In this document: positions 8,217 to 16,969 of the stretch, piece after piece | Layout: the number at the start of each line of letters is the position of its first letter | How positions within the stretch are numbered: position 1 is the first letter of the stretch | Assembly (NCBI RefSeq): GCF_000194135.1 | Contig: NC_015318.1 | Span: 510,501-574,500 of the forward strand | Reading direction: 5' to 3' | Source: Hippea maritima DSM 10411 | Lineage (GTDB): Bacteria; Campylobacterota_A; Desulfurellia; Desulfurellales; Hippeaceae | Length of the DNA: 64,000 nucleotides | Program-made: the position numbers and the translations under genes | Notes under the pieces: model-generated | What the model saw: only the letters and a program-made list of their open reading frames with translations | The model's database searches: none | What the model was told of the DNA's origin: nothing

Positions 8217-9633
8217 GGCCGTAATAGGTTTAGAGGTTCACATACAGCTTCTGACCAATACAAAAATATTCTGTAGTTGCTCTACTGATTTTGGGGCACC
8301 TCCGAACACACACATATGCCCTGTGTGTATGGGTATGCCAGGGGTGCTTCCGGTACTTAACAAGAAGGTTTTGGATTATGCTATAAAATTAGGCTTGGCC
8401 CTAAATTGCAAAATAAATAAATTTTCACGGTTTGCAAGGAAGAATTATTTTTATCCAGATCTACCCAAGGGGTATCAGATATCGCAGTATGAATTGCCCA
8501 TTTTGGAAGGTGGTCATGTTGAGATATTTGTTAACGGTGAATATAAAAAAATAGGGCTTGAGAGAATACATATGGAAGAGGACGCCGGAAAAACCATACA
8601 CAGGCCAGATGGCAGTTATGTTGATTTTAACAGGGCTGGTGTTCCATTACTTGAGATAGTTTCTCTGCCTGTAATGCATTCCCCACAGGAGGCTGGTGAG
8701 TACTTGCGCTCATTGCGCAGGATTGTTAGATATTTGGGTATATGCGATGGCAATATGGAAGAGGGCTCTTTGAGGTGTGATGCGAATGTTTCTATAAGAC
8801 CCAAAGGCCAGACAAAGCTTGGAACAAAAACAGAACTTAAGAATATGAATTCATTCAGGCATGTTGAGAAGGCATTGGAGTATGAAATTCAACGCCAGAT
8901 AGAGGTTGTGGAAGATGGAGGAAAAATAATACAGCAAACAAGGTTATGGGATGAAAAGACCGGAATGACTAAACCAATGAGAAGCAAAGAAGAGGCTTAT
9001 GAATACAGATACTTCCCAGATCCAGATCTTGTGCCTATTTTTATAGATGATGAGTGGATAGAAAGGATAAAGGACGAGGTGCCTGAGCTTCCAAGGCAAA
9101 AATTAGAACGTTTTGTTGAAGAGTATGGTTTAAAAGAAGAGGATGCAAGGGTTTTGGTTGAAGAAAAATCATTAGCTGACTACTTTGAAGAAGCTGCAAA
9201 GGGCTATAAAAAGCCACAGTCAATAGCAAACTGGATATTGTCAGAGCTTTTGGGCTATCTGAATAAGGAAAACAAAAACATAGAGGATACCTTAATTAAG
9301 CCAAATCATATAAGAGAGCTTGTTGAACTTATAGATAGTGGCCTTATAAGCGGTAAAATCGCAAAAACCGTTTTTGGCAAGATGTATGAAACTGCTAAGT
9401 CACCCAAGCAGATTGTTGAAGAAGAGGGTCTTGTTCAAATAACTGATAGATCACAAATTGAAGGTATTGTAGATGAGGTAATTAAGGCCAATCCAAAGGC
9501 CGTTGAGCAGTATAAATCTGGCAAAAAGAATACAATAGGTTTCTTTGTGGGTCAGGTTATGAAAAAGACAAAGGGTAAGGCAAATCCAAAGCTTGTTAAT
9601 GAGATACTTGCTTCTAAATTGGAGGAGTTATGA
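8206..9633 (+). CDS. gatB: Asp-tRNA(Asn)/Glu-tRNA(Gln) amidotransferase subunit B
   Basis: GatB binds the tRNA and activates the mischarged aminoacyl group in the GatCAB complex. The 475-residue protein opens with EAVIGLEVHIQL and has the zinc-type cysteines near residues 24-45 (FCSC, CPVC), the catalytic cradle (YFYPDLPKGYQISQYE) and a C-terminal helical YqeY-like tail. GGAGGAAAAG precedes the ATG. GatA and GatC are not in this window. Because the window also has glutaminyl-tRNA synthetase (27053), this complex may serve mainly Asn-tRNA(Asn). It overlaps pyrC by ATGA. Confidence 0.95.
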   Translation: MEFEAVIGLEVHIQLLTNTKIFCSCSTDFGAPPNTHICPVCMGMPGVLPVLNKKVLDYAIKLGLALNCKINKFSRFARKNYFYPDLPKGYQISQYELPILEGGHVEIFVNGEYKKIGLERIHMEEDAGKTIHRPDGSYVDFNRAGVPLLEIVSLPVMHSPQEAGEYLRSLRRIVRYLGICDGNMEEGSLRCDANVSIRPKGQTKLGTKTELKNMNSFRHVEKALEYEIQRQIEVVEDGGKIIQQTRLWDEKTGMTKPMRSKEEAYEYRYFPDPDLVPIFIDDEWIERIKDEVPELPRQKLERFVEEYGLKEEDARVLVEEKSLADYFEEAAKGYKKPQSIANWILSELLGYLNKENKNIEDTLIKPNHIRELVELIDSGLISGKIAKTVFGKMYETAKSPKQIVEEEGLVQITDRSQIEGIVDEVIKANPKAVEQYKSGKKNTIGFFVGQVMKKTKGKANPKLVNEILASKLEEL

Positions 9634-10910
9634 GGACAGTTATAAGGAACGGTTATGTTATAGCGCCGTCAAATGATTTTGAAGGCTTTGCTGATGTGTC
9701 TATTGTTGATGGTGTTATAGAAATGGTAGGAGATGTTGAAGGGGTTAGTATAGATGAGGAAATAGATGCCACCGGGCTTGTGGTAGCACCGGGTTTTGTT
9801 GATATACATGCACACCTAAGAGACCCAGGTTTTACTTATAAGGAAACCATAGAAACAGGTATGAGAGCCGCTGTTAAAGGTGGTTTTACCGCTATTTGCT
9901 GCATGCCCAATACAAATCCTACTATAGATAATATACAAACGGTTGAGTATATAAAATCAAAAGCTGCCAATGTTGGGATATGCGATGTTTATCCTATAGG
10001 CACAATCACTAAGGGAGAAAAGGGTGAAGAATTAACTGATATGATGAGCTTAAAAGAAGCCGGCTGTGTGGCTTTTTCTGACGATGGAAGGCCTGTTATG
10101 AATGCTGAGGTTTTGAGAAAGGCCTTAATTTATGCTGAGGATTTAAATGTTCCCCTTACGCTACATGAAGAGGATTTAAACATAAGTGGGGATGGAGTTG
10201 TAAATGAGGGCAAGATTGCTTTTGAGTTGGGTTTAAAGGGCATTCCTAATGTGTCCGAATCTTCTATTATAGCAAGAGATGTGGAGATAGCAAAAAGCAC
10301 AAATACTCACCTGCATATATGTCATGTTAGCACAAAAGAGTCAATAGATGTATTAAAAAAGGCCAAAATGGATAGTGGTAGAATTACATTTGAAGTTACT
10401 CCGCATCACCTATCATTGACGGATGAGGAGATTAAAGATTACAATACATTTGCCAAGGTTAATCCTCCTCTTAGAAGCAAAGAGGATGTTAAGGCTGTTC
10501 ATGGTGCTTTTTCTTTGGGGCTTGTGGATGCCATAGCCACAGACCATGCGCCTCACGATGAGGATTCCAAGCGCTGTACCATACAAAACGCGGCATTTGG
10601 TATAAGCGGTTTTGAGACGGCTTTTGCTGTTGTGAATACATACCTTGTTGAGACGGGCGTTGTAAGCCTTGCAGACGCCATAGCATTAATGACAGTCAAG
10701 CCTGCAAGGATTTTTCATCTTGATACTGGAACACTTAATGAAGGGAGTTCTGCTAATATTGTATTAATTGATAAAAATAGAGAATGGGTAGTTGATAGAA
10801 ATAAATTTGTATCCAAAGGCAAGAATACTCCTTATCATGATAAAAAACTCAAAGGAGCGATTGTTAAAACATTTTATAAAGGAATGATAGTTTATTCAGA
10901 AGAGGTGTGA
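9630..10910 (+). CDS. pyrC: Dihydroorotase (class I)
   Basis: Closes carbamoyl-aspartate to dihydroorotate in pyrimidine synthesis. The amidohydrolase metal motif HAH is at residues 60-62 within DIHAHLRDPG, and a TDHAPH segment near residue 305 supplies the late catalytic Asp. At 426 residues it is the long class I type, which often associates with aspartate carbamoyltransferase; pyrB is not visible here. The start ATG overlaps the gatB stop (ATGA). Confidence 0.94.
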   Translation: MRTVIRNGYVIAPSNDFEGFADVSIVDGVIEMVGDVEGVSIDEEIDATGLVVAPGFVDIHAHLRDPGFTYKETIETGMRAAVKGGFTAICCMPNTNPTIDNIQTVEYIKSKAANVGICDVYPIGTITKGEKGEELTDMMSLKEAGCVAFSDDGRPVMNAEVLRKALIYAEDLNVPLTLHEEDLNISGDGVVNEGKIAFELGLKGIPNVSESSIIARDVEIAKSTNTHLHICHVSTKESIDVLKKAKMDSGRITFEVTPHHLSLTDEEIKDYNTFAKVNPPLRSKEDVKAVHGAFSLGLVDAIATDHAPHDEDSKRCTIQNAAFGISGFETAFAVVNTYLVETGVVSLADAIALMTVKPARIFHLDTGTLNEGSSANIVLIDKNREWVVDRNKFVSKGKNTPYHDKKLKGAIVKTFYKGMIVYSEEV

Positions 10911-10912
10911 AA

Positions 10913-11728
10913 ATGGTATTTTTTAGAAGGAAGAAATCTAAAAAGGAAGAGAAGAAATGGGTTCAGTGTAAGAAGTGTAATGAAACCTTTTATATAGACG
11001 AGGTTAAGCAGAATTTTTGGGTTTGTCCCAGATGTGGTTCCTACTTTAGGGTTTCTGCCAAAGACAGAATAGAGATGACTGTGGATGAGGGTAGTTTTAA
11101 GGAATTTGATAGCCGGATATCAACAAAGGACCCTCTAAATTTTACCGACCTTAAGCCCTATAAGAATAGGCTTAAGGATGCTATTCAAAAAACAGGCTCT
11201 AAAGAGGCTGTTATAAACGGTACCTGCACAATAGATGGTCAGCCCTGTGTTTTAAGTGTTATGGATTTTTCTTTCTTGGGCGGTTCTATGGGGTATGCAA
11301 CAGGAGAGAAGATTGTCAGGGCAATAGAGAAAGCTATGAGACTAAAGATTGGTCTTGTCATAATTAGCGCCTCAGGCGGAGCAAGAATGCAGGAGGGTAT
11401 CTTATCGCTGATGCAAATGGAAAGAACCGCAGCTGCCTTGAGTCTTTTATCTGATAAAGGGTTGCCCTATATCTCAGTTTTAACCGACCCAACAACCGGT
11501 GGTGTAGCTGCAAGTTTCGCTATGCTTGGCGATGTTATTATAGCAGAGCCAAATGCCTTGATAGGGTTTGCAGGCCCAAGGGTTATCGAGCAAACTATAG
11601 GCCATGGCTTACCCGAGGGATTCCAGAGATCTGAATTTTTACTTGAAAAGGGTTTTGTTGATATAATTGTAGAAAGAAAGGAACTTCCTAAATACATAGG
11701 TAAGTTTTTGCGCTATTTTTCTAAGTAA
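10913..11728 (+). CDS. accD: Acetyl-CoA carboxylase carboxyltransferase subunit beta
   Basis: Part of the carboxyltransferase that makes malonyl-CoA for fatty acid synthesis. A four-cysteine zinc ribbon (Cys19, Cys22, Cys38, Cys41) precedes a crotonase-fold domain with ISASGGARMQEG and DPTTGGVAASFA. I use ATG 10913, with AGAGG seven bases upstream, instead of the GTG at 10907. Length 271 residues fits the family. accA is not adjacent. The next gene begins directly after the stop codon. Confidence 0.95.
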   Translation: MVFFRRKKSKKEEKKWVQCKKCNETFYIDEVKQNFWVCPRCGSYFRVSAKDRIEMTVDEGSFKEFDSRISTKDPLNFTDLKPYKNRLKDAIQKTGSKEAVINGTCTIDGQPCVLSVMDFSFLGGSMGYATGEKIVRAIEKAMRLKIGLVIISASGGARMQEGILSLMQMERTAAALSLLSDKGLPYISVLTDPTTGGVAASFAMLGDVIIAEPNALIGFAGPRVIEQTIGHGLPEGFQRSEFLLEKGFVDIIVERKELPKYIGKFLRYFSK

Positions 11729-12076
11729 ATGGATGATGATTCTTTGTCTGTTTATAGGGTATATAAACCTAAGCAAGTAGAGAGAGTGGATGGGTTTAAA
11801 AAATATTCCGGTGGTTCGAAGAAAGAAGACTTCACAAAAAAACAGAAAAAGAGAAACAAGGATGAATTTAAAAAAGAATTTTGTGAACGTTTCGGCCTTG
11901 ATGAGAGTAAATTTCAGGTTAATTTAGTAAAGATGAAAGATAGGTGGATGGTGCAAATTTGCCACAAAAAAAGTAATAACTGTGTTTTTCACGATTATGA
12001 GGTTTTATGTGGCCTTTTAGATAAAAAGTGCAAATTACCTGATGTTGTGGGTGCTAATATCGACAGAGAAGCTTAG
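11729..12076 (+). CDS. Hypothetical protein, 115 aa, Lys-rich N-terminus
   Basis: I do not recognise this family. The first 55 residues are charged and lysine-rich and look disordered. The last 60 residues look folded and contain four cysteines (FCERFG, ICHKK, NNCVF, LLDKKCKL) and a WMVQI strand. The ATG abuts the accD stop and has no clear ribosome-binding site, so translation may be coupled to accD. It is followed after 15 bases by acylphosphatase. Its conserved-looking position in an operon of housekeeping genes argues for a real gene. Confidence 0.65.
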   Translation: MDDDSLSVYRVYKPKQVERVDGFKKYSGGSKKEDFTKKQKKRNKDEFKKEFCERFGLDESKFQVNLVKMKDRWMVQICHKKSNNCVFHDYEVLCGLLDKKCKLPDVVGANIDREA

Positions 12077-12091
12077 GGTTCGGAGGAAAAG

Positions 12092-12364
12092 ATGCCTTGC
12101 AAAAGGTTAAGAATAACAGGAGTTGTTCAAGGTGTTGGGTATAGAGCGTGGGCAAAAAGGCTCGCCGGTATGCTGGGTGTTAGTGGATATGTAAAAAATA
12201 TGCCGGATGGTAGCGTTGAAATGGTTGTTTGTGCTGACGATAAAATAATTAATGTTATGATAAACGCCGCCAAGAAAGGTCCAGCGGCCAGCGTCGTTAA
12301 GGATGTTGAGGTTTTTGATACAAATTACAAACTGGAAAACAAGGAGTTTAAGATATGGGTGTAA
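12092..12364 (+). CDS. acyP: Acylphosphatase
   Basis: A 90-residue ferredoxin-fold enzyme that hydrolyses acyl phosphates. The signature GVVQGVGYRAW at 10-20 includes the phosphate-binding Arg, and GYVKNMPDGSVEM supplies the catalytic Asn. TCGGAGG precedes the ATG. The 3' end overlaps the TPR gene by ten bases. Confidence 0.93.
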   Translation: MPCKRLRITGVVQGVGYRAWAKRLAGMLGVSGYVKNMPDGSVEMVVCADDKIINVMINAAKKGPAASVVKDVEVFDTNYKLENKEFKIWV

Positions 12365-12900
12365 AACCTAAGAAGACAGAAGAGCTTTTGCAATACGGCA
12401 TAGAGAGCTTTTTAAATAACAGATTTGATAGGGCCAAGACATTTTTCTCTCTTGTTTTATCGAAAGAGCCTACAAATAATATAGCTCAATTTGGGGTTAT
12501 GTGCATAGATGCTATAGAGGATGGTCTTGTTGAGGCTAAAGATATGTTTAGTGTTTTTGTTTTTTCTTCAGATGAGCAGCAGGATGCCTTACGTGAGGTT
12601 TTTGATAGGTATCAAAATAGTGCTATGTACGCAGATGGTGATTTGGATTATCTATACGATGTACTATCGCTTTACAATGTGAAGGCGACAAGTATGGGGG
12701 ATGACCTCTATCTATCGAAAATAGAGCCAGACAGAAGCCGAGGTGTCAATACCAATATGCTTTTAGGCAAGGTTTACCAAAAGATGGGCGATTATTCAAA
12801 GGCAATAGACCATCTTGCCAAGGCGGCTAAGATGAAGCCGTTTGATGATGAACTGTTAAAAGAACTTATGGAAATGGTAAAAAAGAATAAAGAAAAATGA
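12355..12900 (+). CDS. TPR-repeat protein, 181 aa
   Basis: Helical-repeat protein with TPR-like units at about residues 9-42 (GIESFLNNRFDRAKTFFSLV) and 132-165 (LGKVYQKMGDYSKAIDHLAK). No signal peptide or enzyme motif is seen, so it is probably a cytoplasmic scaffold of unknown partner. It overlaps acyP upstream and the kdsD start downstream (ATGA), so it is translated as part of the same run. Confidence 0.7.
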   Translation: MGVKPKKTEELLQYGIESFLNNRFDRAKTFFSLVLSKEPTNNIAQFGVMCIDAIEDGLVEAKDMFSVFVFSSDEQQDALREVFDRYQNSAMYADGDLDYLYDVLSLYNVKATSMGDDLYLSKIEPDRSRGVNTNMLLGKVYQKMGDYSKAIDHLAKAAKMKPFDDELLKELMEMVKKNKEK

Positions 12901-13865
12901 ATAAAGTATTGAATGCAATAAAAAGAGCTGTTGATATAGAGGCCAACAGTATTATTTCTTTAAGCAAAAGAATAGATAGCTCTTTTCTTGAGGCTGTTGA
13001 GTTGATTGATGGTTGTGAGGGTAGGGTAATTTTTTCTGGTATTGGAAAGTCGGGCCTTGTAGCAAAGAAGATATCATCAACATTTTCAAGTATAGGCATA
13101 CCTTCTATGTTTGTTCATCCAGCTGAAGCAGCACACGGTGACTTAGGCATGATAAGAAAAGATGATGTAGCTATACTCCTATCCAACTCAGGCTCTACAC
13201 CGGAGGTGCTGTTTTTGCTTCCCATGCTTAAGCGTTTTGGTTTGAAAATTATATCTATTGTGGGAAATGTAAACTCAGAGCTTGCAAAAAGGAGCGATGT
13301 TGTCTTAGATTCATCAGTTGAACAAGAAGCGACCTCTGTTAGTTTGGTTCCTACATCTTCGACAACAACAGCGCTTGTTATAGGGGATGCATTAGCCGCT
13401 GGTTTAATCGTAAAAAGAGATTTCAAGGAAGAGGATTTTGCATTTTTACACCCTGGAGGTGCTATCGGTAAGAAATTGCTTGTTAGAGTTGAGGATTTGA
13501 TGCATTCTGGAGGTGATGTGCCTGTTGTTGGTAAGGATGAATCATTTGAAAAGCTTATCTATGAGATTTCATCAAAAAGACTTGGCATGACGACAGTTGT
13601 AAATGACAAAGGAGAACTTATAGGCGTTATAACAGATGGGGATTTAAGAAGGGCTATAGAAAAATACAAAGACAGCTTATTTAAAATAAAAGCTAAAGAT
13701 ATAATGAATAAAAATCCAAAAACAATAGATAGATTCTCCTTGGCTGCAAAGGCTGCAAATATAATGGAGAGCTATTCAATTACAAGTTTGGTTGTAATTG
13801 AAGATAACGGTAGAATTGAAGGTGTTATTCATATGCATGACATACTAAAAGCTGGGGTTTTATAA
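12897..13865 (+). CDS. kdsD: Arabinose-5-phosphate isomerase (KdsD/KpsF)
   Basis: Interconverts ribulose 5-phosphate and arabinose 5-phosphate, the first step to Kdo. The 322-residue protein has a SIS domain (FSGIGKSG, SNSGSTPEV and HPGGAIGKKLL) followed by two CBS domains (about 195-320). It sits next to kdsC, and kdsA is ten kilobases upstream in the same run, so the Kdo pathway from Ru5P to Kdo is covered. Its end overlaps kdsC by one base (TAATG style). Confidence 0.94.
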   Translation: MNKVLNAIKRAVDIEANSIISLSKRIDSSFLEAVELIDGCEGRVIFSGIGKSGLVAKKISSTFSSIGIPSMFVHPAEAAHGDLGMIRKDDVAILLSNSGSTPEVLFLLPMLKRFGLKIISIVGNVNSELAKRSDVVLDSSVEQEATSVSLVPTSSTTTALVIGDALAAGLIVKRDFKEEDFAFLHPGGAIGKKLLVRVEDLMHSGGDVPVVGKDESFEKLIYEISSKRLGMTTVVNDKGELIGVITDGDLRRAIEKYKDSLFKIKAKDIMNKNPKTIDRFSLAAKAANIMESYSITSLVVIEDNGRIEGVIHMHDILKAGVL

Positions 13866-14383
13866 TGATTAAGCTTGTAATTATGGATGTTGATGGCGTT
13901 TTAACAGATGGAAGGATAATATTGGACGATAACGGTGTTGAGTATAAATTCTTTGATGTGAAAGATGGTCATATATTTCACATTATTCACGGATTTGGAA
14001 TAAAAACAGCTTTGGTTTCTGGTAGGCATTCAAGGGTTACAAAAGTTAGAGCAGAACAGTTGGGTGTAGAGGATGTCTATCAGGGTATACATAACAAACT
14101 TGTAGCCTTTGAACAGCTAAAAAAGAAATACAGCTTGAGTAATGAAGAGATAGCATACATAGGTGATGATGTTATAGATATACCTCCAATGATATTATCG
14201 GGTTTTAGCGCTTGCCCATCAGATGCCCACGATGAGGTTAAAAAGGTTAGCGATTACATTTCGTCTTTTAAAGGCGGTAGAGGGGCTGTTAGGGATATCA
14301 TTGAGTATATAATGAAACAGGAAGATCTGTGGGGCAAAATGATGGAAAAATACCTCCTGCTTGATAAACATGATATCTTTTAA
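13865..14383 (+). CDS. kdsC: 3-deoxy-D-manno-octulosonate 8-phosphate phosphatase
   Basis: HAD-family phosphatase releasing Kdo from Kdo 8-phosphate. The catalytic motif DVDGVLTDG places the nucleophile at Asp8 and the acid/base at Asp10; the late motif is YIGDDVIDIP. Length 172 matches the C0-capped tetrameric family. It overlaps the lptC start by 14 bases, grouping Kdo synthesis with LPS export. Confidence 0.94.
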   Translation: MIKLVIMDVDGVLTDGRIILDDNGVEYKFFDVKDGHIFHIIHGFGIKTALVSGRHSRVTKVRAEQLGVEDVYQGIHNKLVAFEQLKKKYSLSNEEIAYIGDDVIDIPPMILSGFSACPSDAHDEVKKVSDYISSFKGGRGAVRDIIEYIMKQEDLWGKMMEKYLLLDKHDIF

Positions 14384-14915
14384 AAAACTAACGCTTTTTA
14401 GCGGATACCTCTCTTTAGCTTTGTTGTTTGGTGTTTCGGCTTTTCTATTCATTGGTTTTATGCAGAAGGAGACTATAAAAACGGTTAATGTTTCCTTTGA
14501 GGTAAAAGAGAAGGCCTTAGGTGTTGATTTATGGAGATTCAGTAAAATTAGAAAGTATCATATAATCTCACAAGAGATGGTAAAGCTAAAAAACGGTGTT
14601 TTGAAATTGATAAAACCCAAATTGTGGGTATTTGAGCCAGCAAAGCCTGATGTGTTTTTAATTTCAAATGAAGCTGTTATTTATCCGAATAACGATATTT
14701 ATGCATACGGTGATGTAAGACTAAAAAGAGAAGATTTAAACATCTACGGAGATGAGGCTAAATATTCCTCAGAAGAAAAAACTATAGAAAGTAGTAAGCC
14801 GTTTCGGGGTAGCAATAAAAAATCCAATTTTAAGGGTAAGAGTTTTGTCTATTATCTTGATAGTTCAAAACTTATTGCAAGGGGTGTTGACATATGGTTA
14901 GGAAAAAATCGCTAA
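14370..14915 (+). CDS. lptC: LptC-like LPS export protein
   Basis: A 181-residue bitopic protein with a single N-terminal transmembrane helix (about residues 10-30) and a periplasmic beta-rich domain of the LptC/YrbK type, expected to hand LPS from LptB2FG to LptA. Sequence is weakly conserved in this family, so the call rests on topology, the repeating beta pattern (AVIYPNNDIYAYGDVRL) and its place after kdsD-kdsC. ATG 14370 is preferred over TTG 14361; neither has a good ribosome-binding site, so coupling to kdsC is likely. Confidence 0.8.
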   Translation: MISFKKLTLFSGYLSLALLFGVSAFLFIGFMQKETIKTVNVSFEVKEKALGVDLWRFSKIRKYHIISQEMVKLKNGVLKLIKPKLWVFEPAKPDVFLISNEAVIYPNNDIYAYGDVRLKREDLNIYGDEAKYSSEEKTIESSKPFRGSNKKSNFKGKSFVYYLDSSKLIARGVDIWLGKNR

Positions 14916-16162
14916 GAGTGGCTTCGGATAAATCTATATCCCATAGGTCAGTTATGATTGCATCGATTGCAAAAGGGAAAACTGTAGCTAAGAATATACT
15001 ATTTTCCGATGATACGCTAAGAACAGTTAAAGCTATGCAATTAATGGGGGTAAGAATAAATATAGATTCACATCAGGTTGAGATAGATGGCGTATCGAAG
15101 TTTGGATTAAAGGAACCATTTGATGTGCTTGATTTAGGTAATTCTGGCACATCTATGAGACTTTTAAGTGGTGTTTTGGCTGGGCAGAATTTTTTAAGTA
15201 TCTTAACGGGTGATAATTCTTTAAAAAGAAGGCCTATGGGAAGAATAATCCAGCCTTTAAAAAGCATGGGTGCTGAAATACTTTCAAGGGAAGGCAACCT
15301 TGCTCCACTTGCAATTAAGGGTGGCAAACTATCCGGCATAAGCCATAAAATGAAAATAGCCTCAGCACAAGTTAAATCTGCTGTCCTTTTGGCCGGTCTT
15401 TATACACAGGATGATGTTGAGGTTGTAGAGCCGTATAAATCCAGAAATCATACAGAGAATATGCTTAAAGCATTTGGCGTTGATATAATTGAGAATGGAT
15501 TAAGTGTAAGGTTGGGTAAAAACCGAGAGTTAAATGGTGATTTAGAGATAGAAGTACCTGCGGACATATCATCAGCTGCTTTTTTCATGGTTTTTGCAGC
15601 ACTTAAGAAGGATTTTGAGATAACTCTAAAGGATGTAGGTCTAAACGAAACGAGGAGCGGAATTTTAGATATATTCAATGAAGCTGGGGTTAATTATGAG
15701 ATAAAAAACAGAAGGGTTAGCGGTTTTGAAGAGATAGGTGATATTGTTGTAAGCTACTCACCAAAACTTAAGCCCTTTGAGATAAGTGGAGAGATCCTGC
15801 CCCTTTTAATAGATGAGATTCCAATACTCTCTATTCTTGCTGTATATTGCGACGGTGTGAGTGTTGTTAAAGATGCTCATGAGTTAAGAAAAAAAGAGAG
15901 CGATAGGATAAAATCTATTTGCGAAGGACTAAAGAGGGTGGGCGTTGAGGTAGAGGAATTTAAAGATGGTTTTAAGGTGTATGGAAAACCCAGCCATCCT
16001 ATCAAAAATGCATTGATTGAGACGCATAATGACCACAGAATAGCAATGAGCTTTTTGGTATTATCAGCTGTCAGTTCATCCAACCTCAAAATATCCGAAA
16101 CTCAGTCTATTTTAACCTCGTATCCCAATTTTTTAGACCACCTATCTTATGTTAATGGTTAG
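14894..16162 (+). CDS. aroA: 3-phosphoshikimate 1-carboxyvinyltransferase (EPSP synthase)
   Basis: Joins PEP to shikimate 3-phosphate in the shikimate pathway. It has the substrate motif SDKSISHRS at 11-19, the LGNSGTSMRLL segment with the PEP-binding region, RPMGRIIQPL and RKKESDRI. Length 422 is typical. The stop codon overlaps the stop of the convergent dehydrogenase gene by four bases and no terminator separates them. Confidence 0.95.
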   Translation: MVRKKSLRVASDKSISHRSVMIASIAKGKTVAKNILFSDDTLRTVKAMQLMGVRINIDSHQVEIDGVSKFGLKEPFDVLDLGNSGTSMRLLSGVLAGQNFLSILTGDNSLKRRPMGRIIQPLKSMGAEILSREGNLAPLAIKGGKLSGISHKMKIASAQVKSAVLLAGLYTQDDVEVVEPYKSRNHTENMLKAFGVDIIENGLSVRLGKNRELNGDLEIEVPADISSAAFFMVFAALKKDFEITLKDVGLNETRSGILDIFNEAGVNYEIKNRRVSGFEEIGDIVVSYSPKLKPFEISGEILPLLIDEIPILSILAVYCDGVSVVKDAHELRKKESDRIKSICEGLKRVGVEVEEFKDGFKVYGKPSHPIKNALIETHNDHRIAMSFLVLSAVSSSNLKISETQSILTSYPNFLDHLSYVNG

Positions 16163-16929
16163 AGTTTTTTGTAGTTTTTTACATTTAGAAGAACACTTGC
16201 TTGTTGTGTAGGCATTATAACCATGTCCTCTATTGTTACGTGAGTGGGTCTTGAAACGGCAAACCACACAGCTTCTGCTACATCCTCCGCAGTCAATGGT
16301 ATTATGTTCTCATAGACTTTTTTTGCTTTTTCTTTATCTCCATCAAATCTGACTATGCTGAACTCTGTTTCTACCATGCCTGGGTCTATAGATATAACCC
16401 TTACATTTGTTCCAAGCACATCCATTCTCAAGGCTTTGGATAGCTGTAAAACGGCGGCTTTTGTAGCGCAGTATACATTTCCACCCGGATATGTTTCATG
16501 GCCTGCAATGGAGGCTATGTTTACGATAGTGCCTGAATTTCTTTGAATCATTGATGGCAAGATAGCTTTTGTTGCATAAAGTAGGCCCTTTATATTTGTA
16601 TCTATCATAACTTCCCAATTATTAATTTTACCATCTTGTAGTTTTTCTAATCCCTTGCTTAAACCCGCATTATTTACCAATATCTCAACATCTCTCCATA
16701 CTGGAGGTAAATTGGTTAACGATTCTATCACTTCATCTTTATTTCTTATGTCTAATTTCATTGGAAGTACCTTTATATTATACTTGCCCTCCAGTTCATC
16801 TTTTAAATCTATGAGCCTTTCCAGCCTTCTTGCTGTAATTATTAAATCTATAGAATTTTTAGCAAAAATCTCTGCCGTGGCTTTCCCTATTCCACTGGAA
16901 GCACCTGTAATGAGAGCTACCTTAGCCAT
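16159..16929 (-). CDS. Short-chain dehydrogenase/reductase (YdfG-like)
   Basis: A 256-residue classical SDR. It has the Rossmann motif TGASSGIG at 8-15, an NNAG motif near residue 89, catalytic Ser in NIASIAGHE, and the YCATK pair. The overall sequence resembles NADP-dependent serine/3-hydroxy acid dehydrogenases of the YdfG group, but the substrate cannot be deduced. GGAGG lies six bases before the ATG. It follows the GGDEF gene on the same strand after 40 bases. Confidence 0.88.
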   Translation of the reverse strand: MAKVALITGASSGIGKATAEIFAKNSIDLIITARRLERLIDLKDELEGKYNIKVLPMKLDIRNKDEVIESLTNLPPVWRDVEILVNNAGLSKGLEKLQDGKINNWEVMIDTNIKGLLYATKAILPSMIQRNSGTIVNIASIAGHETYPGGNVYCATKAAVLQLSKALRMDVLGTNVRVISIDPGMVETEFSIVRFDGDKEKAKKVYENIIPLTAEDVAEAVWFAVSRPTHVTIEDMVIMPTQQASVLLNVKNYKKL

Positions 16930-16969
16930 CTTTTTCCTCCTTTTTAGCTTTTAATATCTTATTTTTTCC

